A stretch of 64,000 nucleotides of DNA, taken from contig NZ_JAULRU010000797.1 of assembly GCF_030518155.1 (NCBI RefSeq), positions 1 to 64,000 of the forward strand, read 5' to 3'. Both the position numbers and the translations under genes were made by a program. The notes under the pieces were generated by a model. That model saw only the letters and a program-made list of their open reading frames with translations. It was not told the origin of the DNA and ran no database searches. The DNA comes from Gilvimarinus gilvus. GTDB taxonomy: Bacteria > Pseudomonadota > Gammaproteobacteria > Pseudomonadales > Cellvibrionaceae. Numbering within the stretch: the first letter of the stretch is position 1; each line of letters begins with the position of its first letter. Below are positions 17,149 to 26,481 of the stretch, one piece after another.

Positions 17149-18903
17149 TTAACGCTCCTCGAGCATTTGCCGATACTCATCGCCAGTGTTATTGATACGT
17201 TTTAGCGCCGAATCCACCTGATTTTCCCAGGCGGCATCATCGGCAACAATGGGGCGCAGCAAAATAACCAGTTCTGTTTTACGGCTGCTGCGTTTGGTGG
17301 TGCGAAACAGCGAACCCAAAAAAGGTACATCGCCTAAGCCTGGGTTTTTGCCGTCGGCGTTATTGCTAATTTCCTGCATTAAACCACCGAGCACAATCAC
17401 TTGCCCCGAACGTGCCCGCACAATGCTGTCGGATTCGCGAACGCCACGCAACGCCAAAGGCAAGGTGAAATCTTCACTGCCGATGGTAAAATTCTTCAAC
17501 TGGTCGGTCACATCACTAACCACCGGGTGAATATGCAATATCACGTTGTCTTCATCAGATATTTGCGGGGTTACGTCGAGCGAGATACCACTGAAAAAAG
17601 GCGACAGCTCAATATTGGGCGTACTGGTCACCGAAGAGGCATTGGCAGTGGTGTTACTGGAAATACCGGTGATGAAATATTCATCGGAACCGACCCGAAT
17701 GACCGCTTTTTGATTATTGACCGTGGAAATGCGCGGGCTCGACAGGACCTGAACATTACCTTGAGTTTGCAGTAAAGACACCAGCTCGCTGATGTCAGGC
17801 ACCTGCAGAACAGAAGTGAACAGGCCGGACGAGTTGGTTACCACACCATCGACCAATTCTTGAATACCTGACGCGGAGCCGTTGTCGTTGCGGGTTATAC
17901 TGACCTGATCCGAATAAATTGAGTCGCGCTGACGGTTGTAACCGTAGGCCAATGCGCCACTTATTTCGCCCCAATCAATACCTGTGTCGTAGTTTTCATT
18001 CAGCTGCACTTCGAGAATTTTCGCTTCAAGGATAACCTGCCGCGCCACGGATAACTCAGAGCGTTCCAGGTAGTCGCGCACAGCATTGAGTTCGTGCGGC
18101 ATGGCTTTGACGACCAGCATTCCTGCCTGCGGCGAGACCATAACCATACGGTCTTCACTTTCGCCGCCGATAATAGCCGCCACCGATGCTCGCACCGATG
18201 CCCAAAAATCGGTGCGGTTTAAAGTTTGAATACGCGATCCCGGCGTTAACGCTTTCGCGTTTGCGCCAGACTCGCCCTCAAGCATAGCCAGCAAATTTTG
18301 CGTGTCGCCGCTGCTTACCGATTGATTACCGGCTGAACCACCAACACCGCCAGAATTTGACTCTCCGCGGCCGATTAAAACACTGGTGTCCGACACCCCC
18401 ACCCGCTGTACATCGAGATAGTCCAGATGGAACACCTCAGTGCGCAGGTGATTGGGGTACACCGTATAAATACCGGCACGCTTTTTAAAATCATAACCGT
18501 AAATATCGCGCGCAACTTCGAGTACTTCATCGACGCTGACATCGTTTAAATTAAGAGAGATGCTGCCACTGACTTCGGGGTGTACCACGACATTGGTATT
18601 ACCGCCTTCAACCAGCGACAGAAAAAACGCTTGCGCTGGCACATTATTAACCGAGACATCAAAGCGCTCGGTGCGAGTGGCCTGCTCAGCACCAGCGGAA
18701 TCCGGGCTTGCCAATAAGGCATCGTGCACTTCGTCAGGCACCTGCACGGGTTGCGGCTTTGACGCGGCCTCAGCCACTGCTGCCATTTCGATTTCTGCCT
18801 GCAACGTCTTGTCCTGCGGCTGTGCACAACCTCCAAGCACAAGCGCCGCGGCGATTGCCATCGCCCACCAACCTTTGCCGTTTTCACTTAGCATCATTCG
18901 CAC
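17149..18903 (-). CDS. mshL: MSHA outer-membrane secretin MshL
   Basis: A 584-residue secretin lipoprotein that forms the outer-membrane pore for the pilus. A lipobox LGGC (Cys near 26) ends the signal peptide. The STN domain follows (FDVSVNNVPAQAFFLSLVEG at about 80), then N-domains (LEAKILEVQLNENYDTGIDW) and the secretin core (VQVLSSPRISTVNNQKAVIR near 400, then VIVLGGLMQEISNNADGKNP and GDVPFLGSLFRTTKRSSRKT near the end). The start is GTG at 18903, with GGGGAAG six bases upstream; ATG at 18897 is an alternative. The length matches the family. Confidence 0.92.
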   Translation of the reverse strand: MRMMLSENGKGWWAMAIAAALVLGGCAQPQDKTLQAEIEMAAVAEAASKPQPVQVPDEVHDALLASPDSAGAEQATRTERFDVSVNNVPAQAFFLSLVEGGNTNVVVHPEVSGSISLNLNDVSVDEVLEVARDIYGYDFKKRAGIYTVYPNHLRTEVFHLDYLDVQRVGVSDTSVLIGRGESNSGGVGGSAGNQSVSSGDTQNLLAMLEGESGANAKALTPGSRIQTLNRTDFWASVRASVAAIIGGESEDRMVMVSPQAGMLVVKAMPHELNAVRDYLERSELSVARQVILEAKILEVQLNENYDTGIDWGEISGALAYGYNRQRDSIYSDQVSITRNDNGSASGIQELVDGVVTNSSGLFTSVLQVPDISELVSLLQTQGNVQVLSSPRISTVNNQKAVIRVGSDEYFITGISSNTTANASSVTSTPNIELSPFFSGISLDVTPQISDEDNVILHIHPVVSDVTDQLKNFTIGSEDFTLPLALRGVRESDSIVRARSGQVIVLGGLMQEISNNADGKNPGLGDVPFLGSLFRTTKRSSRKTELVILLRPIVADDAAWENQVDSALKRINNTGDEYRQMLEER

Positions 18904-18922
18904 GTCTTCCCCTTTAAACCCA

Positions 18923-19249
18923 TCAACGTTTGCGCACGCCTTGAGTATCGATGAGTTTTAATGTTTGCGAACCCTCGGGGCCACTCAAAATGACCTTACC
19001 TGGCTCTATTTTATTAACTTGCCACTGGGGCATCGCAGTGAGTTTGTCGCCTTCGTGCAGGGTCTCACCATTTATAATAGCCACCTTGCGGGTATCCGAC
19101 AGCAACACCGAGTGCAGTACCGGACCCACAGGTGCACTAGCATTGGCAACTGACAGCGGCTGAGTAGGGTCGCGCAGGGCCCGTTCATTGGCGTGCGCGC
19201 TGGCGACAACAAGTAACGCAAATGACATGTGGGTCAGTAGTCTAAACAC
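18923..19249 (-). CDS. mshK: MSHA biogenesis periplasmic protein MshK (PilP/GspC-like)
   Basis: A 108-residue exported protein with an N-terminal signal sequence (ending ASAHA, then NERALRDPTQPL). The body is a small beta domain (SVLLSDTRKVAIINGETLHE, then VILSGPEGSQTLKLI) of the type seen in PilP/MshK, which links the inner-membrane complex to the secretin. I place the start at GTG 19249 because AGGGG lies about nine bases upstream and it overlaps mshJ by only 8 bp; GTG 19270 or ATG 19228 are possible. The sequence lies in the usual J-K-L order. Confidence 0.8.
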   Translation of the reverse strand: MFRLLTHMSFALLVVASAHANERALRDPTQPLSVANASAPVGPVLHSVLLSDTRKVAIINGETLHEGDKLTAMPQWQVNKIEPGKVILSGPEGSQTLKLIDTQGVRKR

Positions 19250-19895
19250 CCATTCGCCCCTCTTGTGCACTTAAAGTAAACAGTCTTATGGTCACAGTCG
19301 CCTTAGGATAAGCCTCTACTTCATAGTCGAGCGATTCCCAATAAAATGCCCACTCGAGATTTTCCAAACGCGCCACTAAATCGAGTATTTCGAAATACCC
19401 CCCCGTCAACGTAATCTGCAAAGTGTGACGATAAACACCTGAGGTCACCTCGTCCTGCTCATTTGACGAGCTAATGGGAATAAGTCTGGCAGGCTCAGTG
19501 GTTAATTCCATCAGTTCAACGCGACTGGCCTCACGCAACAAATCACGGATTACCTTAGCCAATTGGCCAGGCTCTACCAAGCCCTGACTGAGCTGAGCCA
19601 ACTCTGTATCGAGCTCGGCTAACCTGGCCTCGGCTCGCGCTATTTCATCGCGCTTATTTTGGTACACCTGGTTGGTTGCCAAAGCCTGAAAGGTTTGTAT
19701 TTCTGTCTGCAAGCTTGCGGCCCGAGTCTCCAGACTGGCAGCATCAATGGCCAGAGCATCGCGTCTATTCTCAGCAGCGTAAAACCAGACAAAATACCAA
19801 ACGCCATATACTAGCAACAAGGCGGCGAACAAAACGATGACTCGCTCACGCAAAGACAGCGCATTAAACTTCTCGTTGAGCTCGCTAATGTTCAC
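19242..19895 (-). CDS. mshJ: MSHA inner-membrane assembly protein MshJ (PilO-like)
   Basis: A 217-residue bitopic protein. A short cytoplasmic start (NISELNEKFNALSLRERVIV) leads into one membrane helix at about residues 19-38, then a coiled-coil (about 50-105, with heptad-like LETRAASLQTEIQTFQAL) and a ferredoxin-like domain containing TLQITLTGGYFEILDLVARL, the usual PilO/GspM signature. It pairs with the PilN-like protein just upstream, whose stop overlaps its GTG start. It acts as part of the alignment complex of the pilus machine. Confidence 0.88.
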   Translation of the reverse strand: MNISELNEKFNALSLRERVIVLFAALLLVYGVWYFVWFYAAENRRDALAIDAASLETRAASLQTEIQTFQALATNQVYQNKRDEIARAEARLAELDTELAQLSQGLVEPGQLAKVIRDLLREASRVELMELTTEPARLIPISSSNEQDEVTSGVYRHTLQITLTGGYFEILDLVARLENLEWAFYWESLDYEVEAYPKATVTIRLFTLSAQEGRMGV

Positions 19896-20497
19896 GGCTG
19901 TCCCTCCTCGTCATCAGGCTGAGGCGGACGGCTAACCACAAAACCAAAAGCAGGAGGTTCTGGCACAATCGATAGCAAACCAAAGCGCGTGTCAGCAAAG
20001 GCTTCATCCGCCTGCAAGTCGTCAAGAAAACTCGCGGCATCGGCCGATTCAATAACCTGCCCTTGCATCGTCAAAGATAGTCCCGCACCGCCCACTTTGA
20101 AACCCTGTAGCGATAACCGCTCAGAACTGTAATTTGCCAGAGCAGTCATTTGTTGCGAAAAGCCCTGATCATTACCCAGGTCTTGATCGCCAATCAAGCG
20201 GGCTAAAGCCAGGCGCTCGGTAATGGTCTCACGCAATTCGACAATGGTTTGATCGAGATCCTCAGTCTGAATACTTTGGCTCGCGCGGGCAAACGCATCT
20301 CGCTCGGCTTCAAGCTGTGCAATATCGCGTTCCGCCTGCCGGAACGAATCGCGCAAGTTGGCAGTAACCATTTCGTACCAAACGCTAATAGCGACCAGCA
20401 GAACGACAAGCACTATCCCCACCAACCCTATTTGTTTTAGCTGCAGTGGCGAGCGGTCGGGCTGAAACTCAGAAGTGTATAAATTAATTGACTGCAT
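19892..20497 (-). CDS. PilN-like MSHA biogenesis protein (MshI2)
   Basis: A 201-residue bitopic protein starting MQSINLYTSEFQPDRSPL, a cytoplasmic PilN-like motif that would contact MshI, followed by a membrane helix at about residues 25-45 (GLVGIVLVVLLVAISVWYEM) and a coiled coil (about 50-100). The C-terminal domain (LSLQGFKVGGAGLSLTMQGQ) is a small ferredoxin-like fold. It occupies the place of mshI2 in loci where the PilM and PilN functions are on separate genes. ATGA overlap with mshI. Confidence 0.85.
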   Translation of the reverse strand: MQSINLYTSEFQPDRSPLQLKQIGLVGIVLVVLLVAISVWYEMVTANLRDSFRQAERDIAQLEAERDAFARASQSIQTEDLDQTIVELRETITERLALARLIGDQDLGNDQGFSQQMTALANYSSERLSLQGFKVGGAGLSLTMQGQVIESADAASFLDDLQADEAFADTRFGLLSIVPEPPAFGFVVSRPPQPDDEEGQP

Positions 20498-21417
20498 CAG
20501 GAGACGGCCTCCTCACGCAAGGCGGCACCGAGCGCACGCATGCATAGCGATTGCACATGCTCTTCAATGTCTGGCGACTTACTCACTACAGCGATTAAGT
20601 CGAGCAGGCCGATTCGCCCGCCCATGCCGGCCTGCAAATCTTCACTGATTTTATCGGCCGAGACGTTTTCGCCGCACAACAATATTTGTGACGCCGGAGC
20701 CTGGCGCAGCTGCCGCTCAAAGTAATCCAGCGAACGCTGCAGTTCCAACATCAAGGGTTCGGTCGGAATATCATCGAGCAATCCGCCGTTGTAGTCGAGC
20801 TTGAAATTGCGAGCCAGGTACAACTCACCAGACTTGACCATCACCAAAGTGCCACCACCGGCCACCAAGTGCACCAGTGCCACCGGCCTAGTGGTATCCA
20901 TACTGTTGTCGACCAAACGCGCCAATGCCAGCTCGGGTATGTCGATAGCTACCATCTCCAGGCCAGCATCTTTTACATCTGCAACCACCTGAGCGACATC
21001 CTTTCTCGGCGCTACTGTCACGTAAGCCATGGGGACACCGCCGCGACTGCAGGATTCGTTAAGTAAAAAAGAGTCGATAACCGCATCGGCAACCGGAAAA
21101 CTGACCAAGTCCTTCACTTTCCAGCGCAGCGCTTCATTGCGCTGCTCGGCGGGAACTTTGGGCGCCTCGCCCAGCAATAGCTGGTACCCCTCGCGAGGCA
21201 TAAGGACAGTGACTTGCCGAGCTTTTAAATTAAGAGAAGACAGTTTTTCACGCAGGCGAGCTACCGCCACCCCGGCTTCGCATGGTATAAATTCGGCGTG
21301 CACTAGCCTTGGCGGCTGGCCCGCTACACGTTCAATGTGCGCGAGAGCGACCCCCTCATCGGTAAACTCAACCCCGATCATTTCGTACTGGCGTGACTTG
21401 GCACGAAATAATTTCAA
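20497..21417 (-). CDS. mshI: MSHA biogenesis protein MshI (PilM-like actin-fold protein)
   Basis: A 306-residue cytoplasmic protein of the PilM/MshI actin-like family: IGVEFTDEGVALAHIERVAG at residue 14, NEALRWKVKDLVSFPVADAV near 105 and VALVHLVAGGGTLVMVKSGE near 185. It should bind the N-terminal tail of the PilN-like protein next to it. It is the first gene of the MSHA biogenesis unit. The start is TTG at 21417 with GGGAG about 10 bases upstream. The 205-bp gap to the divergent trmL is AT-rich with TATAAT-like sequences on both strands, and presumably holds both promoters. Confidence 0.87.
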   Translation of the reverse strand: MKLFRAKSRQYEMIGVEFTDEGVALAHIERVAGQPPRLVHAEFIPCEAGVAVARLREKLSSLNLKARQVTVLMPREGYQLLLGEAPKVPAEQRNEALRWKVKDLVSFPVADAVIDSFLLNESCSRGGVPMAYVTVAPRKDVAQVVADVKDAGLEMVAIDIPELALARLVDNSMDTTRPVALVHLVAGGGTLVMVKSGELYLARNFKLDYNGGLLDDIPTEPLMLELQRSLDYFERQLRQAPASQILLCGENVSADKISEDLQAGMGGRIGLLDLIAVVSKSPDIEEHVQSLCMRALGAALREEAVS

Positions 21418-21622
21418 ACGGCGCTCTCCCGCTCCATCAACAACATTTGCGCCATCACTATGCCACAGAAGGTATTGATTGCTCTAGTTTTTCTGTGGAA
21501 ATGCAGCACCTCTATATAACCATAGATTATAATTGTAAGAATTGGGGCCTGTTAGCATGAATTGAAGCCGATAAACCTCAAAACCCTATGTGAAATTAGA
21601 CCATAAGGCCAAACTAACGCAA

Positions 21623-22102
21623 ATGTTTCATATCGTACTGTTTGAACCCGAGATACCGCCCAATACCGGCAATATCATACGCTTAGCCGCTAACACGGGC
21701 TGTCAGGTGCACCTGATTGAACCACTTGGCTTCGAGCTCGACGACAAGCGCCTGCGCCGCGCCGGCCTCGATTATGGCGAATGGCGGGACCTGAAAACCT
21801 ACACCGACTGGCCGAGTTTTCTTGCCCAGGCCAAGCCCGACCGTATCTTTGCCCTGAGCACGAAAGGTCGACCACGCCCCAGTGATACCGCTTTTAAAGC
21901 CGGTGACTACCTATTATTTGGCCCTGAGACCCGCGGTCTACCGGTAGAGGTGCGTGAATCGCTACCGGCAGAGCAAGTACTGCGAATCCCGATGCTGCCC
22001 GGCAGTCGCAGCATGAATTTGTCCAACGCCGTTTCCGTCATTGTTTACGAGGCATGGCGCCAACTGGATTACGCGGGGTCGGTGGATCCCAGCCAACCTT
22101 AA
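21623..22102 (+). CDS. trmL: tRNA (cytidine(34)-2'-O)-methyltransferase TrmL
   Basis: A 159-residue SPOUT methyltransferase that 2'-O-methylates the wobble base of tRNA-Leu isoacceptors. Seen: [20 protein letters not shown] at the start, [16 protein letters not shown] near 40, the knot motif [15 protein letters not shown] near 100 and [19 protein letters not shown] near 125. The length is normal. A GTG 33 bases upstream would add 11 residues that the family does not have, so I use ATG 21623. The gene is divergent from the msh operon and 54 bp before the flavodoxin gene. Confidence 0.93.
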   Translation: MFHIVLFEPEIPPNTGNIIRLAANTGCQVHLIEPLGFELDDKRLRRAGLDYGEWRDLKTYTDWPSFLAQAKPDRIFALSTKGRPRPSDTAFKAGDYLLFGPETRGLPVEVRESLPAEQVLRIPMLPGSRSMNLSNAVSVIVYEAWRQLDYAGSVDPSQP

Positions 22103-22156
22103 CGCCGGAAGCTAAAAGCTTTATCATGCGCCCTTTTACCGACGGAGAAACAGACG

Positions 22157-22603
22157 ATGGCACGCATTCAAATCATGGTGGGATCGGAGATGGGAACCGC
22201 TGAGTCAGTCGCGGCTACGGCCAAAGACATTCTCGATGACGCCGGGTTTGACGCCGTGGTTAACCCACTGCCAGAGGTATCGGATCTGACCGACAGCCCC
22301 GATGATATTATTCTAATCTGCACCTCGAATACGGGTGCAGGCGATTTGCCAGGCAGTATACAGCCCCTGTATTTGGGTTTGACCCGCGAATTCCCCGCCA
22401 TTGTAGGGCGCCACTATGGTGTGATTAATTTGGGCGACAGCAGTTACGCCACCTTTGGCGAAGCCGGGCGAGCTATTGACGCGGCGTTCGAGGACGTCGG
22501 TGCTGTGCGAGTCGGTGAGCCTTTAGTACTGGACGCCTGCAGTGGCGACGACCCCAACGAAATCGTCAAAGCCTGGTTGCCAACCTGGGTAGCGCAATTG
22601 TGA
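22157..22603 (+). CDS. mioC: short flavodoxin (MioC-like)
   Basis: A 148-residue flavodoxin-fold protein. The FMN phosphate loop is GSEMGTAES at residues 8-16 and the second FMN loop region is CTSNTGAGDLPGSIQPLY near 55. GVINLGDSSYATFGEAG near 90 is the usual third segment. MioC proteins are electron carriers, with a reported role in biotin synthase activity. It is followed by fldB with a GTGA overlap, so a flavodoxin pair is co-expressed. Confidence 0.85.
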   Translation: MARIQIMVGSEMGTAESVAATAKDILDDAGFDAVVNPLPEVSDLTDSPDDIILICTSNTGAGDLPGSIQPLYLGLTREFPAIVGRHYGVINLGDSSYATFGEAGRAIDAAFEDVGAVRVGEPLVLDACSGDDPNEIVKAWLPTWVAQL

Positions 22604-23121
22604 AACGAGCCCCCATCGCTTTGTTTTACGGCAGCTCTACCTGCTACACCGAAATGGCGGGCGAAAAAATTCGCCAAATCCTAGGTGAGGCTAAGGTCGA
22701 CGTTTTTAATATTGCCGATACCCCCATTGTTGAAGCAGAGTTTTACGACTGCGTCATACTCGGCATTCCCACCTGGGACTACGGCGAGCTGCAAGAAGAT
22801 TGGGACGAAATATGGGACGACCTTGATCACATTAACTGGCAGGGTAAGAAAGTCGCGCTCTATGGCTTAGGCGATCAGATTGGCTATCCCGAATGGTTTC
22901 TCGACGCCATGGGCTATTTGCACGCCAAGGTCGTTAAACTGGGCGCCATTGCCTGCGGCTACTGGCCCAACCAAGGCTATGACTTTGAAACCTCTAAGGC
23001 TTTGATCAACGACGATCAACAGTTTGTTGGTCTTGCTCTGGACGATGAGAACGAATTCGATCTATCCGAGCAGCGCATCACCACCTGGTGCGCGCAGATC
23101 ACCCATGAATTTGGCTTGTGA
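22600..23121 (+). CDS. fldB: flavodoxin FldB
   Basis: A 173-residue long-chain flavodoxin. The phosphate loop region is LFYGSSTCYTEMAGEKI at residue 8, which is the FldB form (STCYTEM) rather than FldA. GIPTWDYGELQEDWDEIWDD and ALYGLGDQIGYPEWFLDAMG follow, then CGYWPNQGYDFETSKA. It is a cytoplasmic one-electron carrier, perhaps for radical-SAM or reductase systems. GTG start overlapping the mioC TGA; its own TGA overlaps the mnmC start in the same way, so three genes are translationally coupled. Confidence 0.92.
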   Translation: MKRAPIALFYGSSTCYTEMAGEKIRQILGEAKVDVFNIADTPIVEAEFYDCVILGIPTWDYGELQEDWDEIWDDLDHINWQGKKVALYGLGDQIGYPEWFLDAMGYLHAKVVKLGAIACGYWPNQGYDFETSKALINDDQQFVGLALDDENEFDLSEQRITTWCAQITHEFGL

Positions 23122-25151
23122 GCGTACAAACTGCAGATTTAGCCGCCATTGAATGGGGCGCAGATGGCCAGCCGGTGTCCTCGCATTTTGGCGACGTATA
23201 CTTCTCTCGCCACAATGGTCTGGCCGAAACACGCCACGTGTTTCTCGATAGCAATGATTTACCCCGTCGTTTCGGACAACTTTCGACCAATTCTTTGCCA
23301 CCCACCTTTACCATTGCCGAAACCGGCTTTGGCACCGGACTCAATTTTCTCGCGACCTGGTCACTGTGGCTTAAAACGGCACCCAAGCAGGCTCGCCTGC
23401 ACTTTATCAGCGTAGAAAAGCACCCCCTTAGCCGCCCAGACTTAGCCCGGGCACTGGCACTATGGCCCGAGCTGGCGCCATTAAGTGAGCAATTACTAAC
23501 ACAGTATCCCTGCTATCTAGGACGAAGCGTTCAACGCATTGTTTTCGGGCGAGTGAGTCTGACCTTGCTTATTGACGATGCAGCGCAGGGCTTTGAGCAG
23601 CTACTGCCCAGTATCGATCGCGATTTTTGTCAGCCGGGATTTCGTGTCCACGCTTGGTTTCTCGACGGCTTTGCCCCCAGTAAAAACCCCGAAATGTGGA
23701 GTGACGCTCTATTTAAGACCGTCGCTGATTTATCCGGCCCAGGCACGACGGCCGCAACCTTTAGCGCCGCCGGTATCGTCAAGCGCGGCCTGAGCAGTGC
23801 CGGCTTCGATATTGCTAAGGTGCCGGGTTTTGGCCGCAAACGAGAAATGCTGCGAGCAACTTACGCCTCTAAACCCGCTCAGTTCGAAACGACGCCGCTG
23901 GCCGAAGGGGCTGTCAGTGTCCTGCAGCAGGCAACCCACGCCCATGGGGCGAAGCAGGCGATGGTGATTGGTGCAGGGCTGGCAGGTTGCCATACCGCCC
24001 GTGCATTAGCTGAGCGGGGCTGGCGGGTAGAGGTGATTGAGCGCAACGCCTGCGCCGCTGGAGAGGGCTCCGGCAACCCGCAAGGTCTGCTTTACGCCAA
24101 ACTCAGCCACCGGGCAGAAACTCTGCCACTCTGGAATCTAACCGCGTTGGGCTATGCCCAGAGATTTTACCAAGAGTACTGGAAGAACCCGGTAATTGGC
24201 GCGCGCACGGGATTGCTTCAGCTGGCCGAGAGCGACAAAAAAGCCGCCGCTTTCCACCGTACTGTCAGTGCTCTGGGAGAACCCGAACTTTGCCGCACGG
24301 TAACCAGTACCGAAGCCAGCGAGTTAGCTGGCGTTGCGGTGCAAAGCCCCGGGCTTTATTTTGCAGGTTGCGGCTGGATTGACCCCCAAGCGCTATGCCG
24401 CGCCCTGCTCTCGCACTCCAATATTAGCCTTAAAAGTCATACGGATATCGACCAAATCCAACACAACGGCGAACACTGGCAAGCCTTGAGCGATAAACAA
24501 ACTGTTGCCCGGGCACCCGTGGTGATTCTGGCGTGCGCGCATACGGTCAAAAGGTTCGAGCAATGCAGCTACTTACCGCTCAAACCCATTCGCGGGCAAG
24601 TGACTTATCTAAACGCGACACCGGCAACTGAGGCCTTGCGCACAGCCCTGTGCGGGCGTGGCTACATTGCCCCCAGCCACAACGGCCAGCACTGCATGGG
24701 GGCTACCTTTAACCTCGGGGCAACATCGCTGCAACTGAACGATGCCGACCACAGCGAAAACTTGCAGCACTTGCAGGCACTGAGTCCGGCACTGCATCAA
24801 GAGCTGGCGCCTACCGACAATACACCGCTGCCCGGTCGCGCGGCGTTCCGCTGCACCACCCCGGACTATCTTCCACTGGTGGGCCCGGTTGCCAACGGCG
24901 ATCACCTGCTGCGGGATTTTGCCGAGCTCGGTAAAAATGCTCGTCAGCGCATTGCCTGCGACGTCGATTACTGGCCAGGGTTATACGTCAACTGTGGTCA
25001 CGGCTCTCGCGGTCTGGCGTATACACCGCTGGCCGCTGAGCAGCTTGCCAGCGTAATTGGCCGCGAACCCGGAGCTCTGGGGCGCCCATTGGCCAACGCG
25101 CTGCACCCGGCACGGTTTCTACTGCGGGATATTATTCGCGGTCAGACCTAG
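23118..25151 (+). CDS. mnmC: bifunctional tRNA 5-(methylaminomethyl)-2-thiouridine enzyme MnmC
   Basis: A 677-residue fusion that completes mnm5s2U at the wobble position of several tRNAs. The N-terminal methyltransferase half (about 1-240) has the SAM motif AETGFGTGLNFLATW near 73 and FLDGFAPSKNPEMW near 178. The C-terminal FAD oxidoreductase half (about 270-677) has MVIGAGLAGCHTARALAERG near 280, EGSGNPQGLLYAKLSH and, near the end, GLYVNCGHGSRGLAYTPLAA. Both halves are complete, and the length is normal. GTG start, coupled to fldB. Confidence 0.95.
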   Translation: MSVQTADLAAIEWGADGQPVSSHFGDVYFSRHNGLAETRHVFLDSNDLPRRFGQLSTNSLPPTFTIAETGFGTGLNFLATWSLWLKTAPKQARLHFISVEKHPLSRPDLARALALWPELAPLSEQLLTQYPCYLGRSVQRIVFGRVSLTLLIDDAAQGFEQLLPSIDRDFCQPGFRVHAWFLDGFAPSKNPEMWSDALFKTVADLSGPGTTAATFSAAGIVKRGLSSAGFDIAKVPGFGRKREMLRATYASKPAQFETTPLAEGAVSVLQQATHAHGAKQAMVIGAGLAGCHTARALAERGWRVEVIERNACAAGEGSGNPQGLLYAKLSHRAETLPLWNLTALGYAQRFYQEYWKNPVIGARTGLLQLAESDKKAAAFHRTVSALGEPELCRTVTSTEASELAGVAVQSPGLYFAGCGWIDPQALCRALLSHSNISLKSHTDIDQIQHNGEHWQALSDKQTVARAPVVILACAHTVKRFEQCSYLPLKPIRGQVTYLNATPATEALRTALCGRGYIAPSHNGQHCMGATFNLGATSLQLNDADHSENLQHLQALSPALHQELAPTDNTPLPGRAAFRCTTPDYLPLVGPVANGDHLLRDFAELGKNARQRIACDVDYWPGLYVNCGHGSRGLAYTPLAAEQLASVIGREPGALGRPLANALHPARFLLRDIIRGQT

Positions 25152-25291
25152 TAGGCTGAGAGTTTAAGTACGTAAGGGGTTTTTCATCAGCCAGCTAGTG
25201 CGATTGCGCTCTCGCCAGCGCACATTTGTGCGATACGTCGAGCGAGCGTCTATACTCAGGCAAATAACCTTGCGTATAAGGAGAGAAGACT

Positions 25292-25687
25292 ATGCTCGCC
25301 TACCCCGGACACTCTTCGTTTATCAGTCAGGACGAGCTGGATACGATTCACAATTACTACGAGAAACGCGTAGTGGAAGCTATTTACGAGGCCAGCGAAC
25401 GCGCCCGCGACGGTGATCGCGACTTTATTGCCGACGTCGCCTGCGTGGCCCTCAACCGACTGCCACCGCGGTACATTCGCTACGATGTGGATATGACCTT
25501 TTTTACCTCACCGCAAGAGCTGGAGGAAATGAAAGATAAGGTCACGATGGCCGTCAACGATGCCATTGTGTACGTCACTGAGCGCGAGAACAATCTCGAG
25601 AAGCCTGAACCCAGCGCGACCGAAACTAAAAAACCGGCCAAGAAAACCCGCGCTAAAGCCAAATCGAAAAACGTCAAAAAGGGCTAG
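25292..25687 (+). CDS. ComFB-family protein
   Basis: A 131-residue soluble protein. Residues about 15-90 match the ComFB (late competence) domain: IHNYYEKRVVEAIYEASERA, then DFIADVACVALNRLPPRYIR. The C-terminal 35 residues are a Lys-rich tail (ETKKPAKKTRAKAKSK) that could bind nucleic acid or membranes. ComFB proteins are small signalling proteins; some homologues are reported to bind cyclic dinucleotides, and I do not know the ligand of this one. The start is ATG with AAGGAGAG upstream. It converges on the DUF502 gene 11 bp away. A TATACT at 25251-25256 may be its -10 box. Confidence 0.75.
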   Translation: MLAYPGHSSFISQDELDTIHNYYEKRVVEAIYEASERARDGDRDFIADVACVALNRLPPRYIRYDVDMTFFTSPQELEEMKDKVTMAVNDAIVYVTERENNLEKPEPSATETKKPAKKTRAKAKSKNVKKG

Positions 25688-25698
25688 CGCGTTTACTT

Positions 25699-26343
25699 CT
25701 ACTTCACCGTTGCCGAACAGGCCTCGGGCGCAGCGGCGTCAGCCATAATAATTTGCGAGCCACTGCCGCACGCAATGACCGTACGCATTGCCGACTCCAC
25801 ACTGATATCGGGCAATAACTCCACACAATTTGCCGGCAAATGGTATACAAACCCCGAGGTAGGCACAGGAGCAGTGGGCACATAGACGGTGTACCCTCCG
25901 TGCTCGTGCTCGGCCGTTACAATTCCGGTAACACACACAGGGCTGGCGTGCCCCATAATATAGGCGCGACACACCTTGCCATTTAACAGCGAAGCGTTGT
26001 CTTCACCGCCCATTATTTGCGCTACCATTTCACGAATAGTGCTATAGCCAGGCGCGAGCCTGGAAAGCAAGGCGTCAACTTTGCGATGCAACCAACGGCC
26101 TATTCCGGTTTTTACCAACAATCCAATAAGAAAGCAGGTGGCGAGAATCAACCCCACGCCCAACATATCGGCCATATGCTCACTCACGGTCACATATTCC
26201 GCCAGCCAATCGCTGATGGGTGCAATGGAGCGGTCAATCACGCCCACTAACCACTGCAGCAACACCAAAAAAATGGTGATGGGCAAAACAACGGTCAGAC
26301 CACCCAACAAGGTCAATGTAACAAACGAGCGTAAACGCGACAT
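25699..26343 (-). CDS. DUF502-family membrane protein
   Basis: A 214-residue membrane protein. Two helices at about residues 8-33 (LTLLGGLTVVLPITIFLVLL) and 60-80 (LGVGLILATCFLIGLLV) are followed by KTGIGRWLHRKVDALLSRLA, LLNGKVCRAYIMGH and a beta-rich cytoplasmic domain with TVYVPTAPVPTSGFVYHLPA, which is the DUF502 signature. The function is unknown. The frame is open upstream to 26466, but ATG 26343 has AGGA eight bases upstream and starts at the usual N-terminus (MSRLRSFVTL). Confidence 0.85.
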   Translation of the reverse strand: MSRLRSFVTLTLLGGLTVVLPITIFLVLLQWLVGVIDRSIAPISDWLAEYVTVSEHMADMLGVGLILATCFLIGLLVKTGIGRWLHRKVDALLSRLAPGYSTIREMVAQIMGGEDNASLLNGKVCRAYIMGHASPVCVTGIVTAEHEHGGYTVYVPTAPVPTSGFVYHLPANCVELLPDISVESAMRTVIACGSGSQIIMADAAAPEACSATVK

Positions 26344-26481
26344 ACTGTGATCCTGCCAGACTGTGGGTTTAACGATTTGAGTCAGGCGTAACCGCGCCAC
26401 CACAATGCAACGGCACACAACACTGGCCTCAGCGAAATTAATCGGTATTATGAACTGCCAGATCACTCAGGGGAAAGGAAA

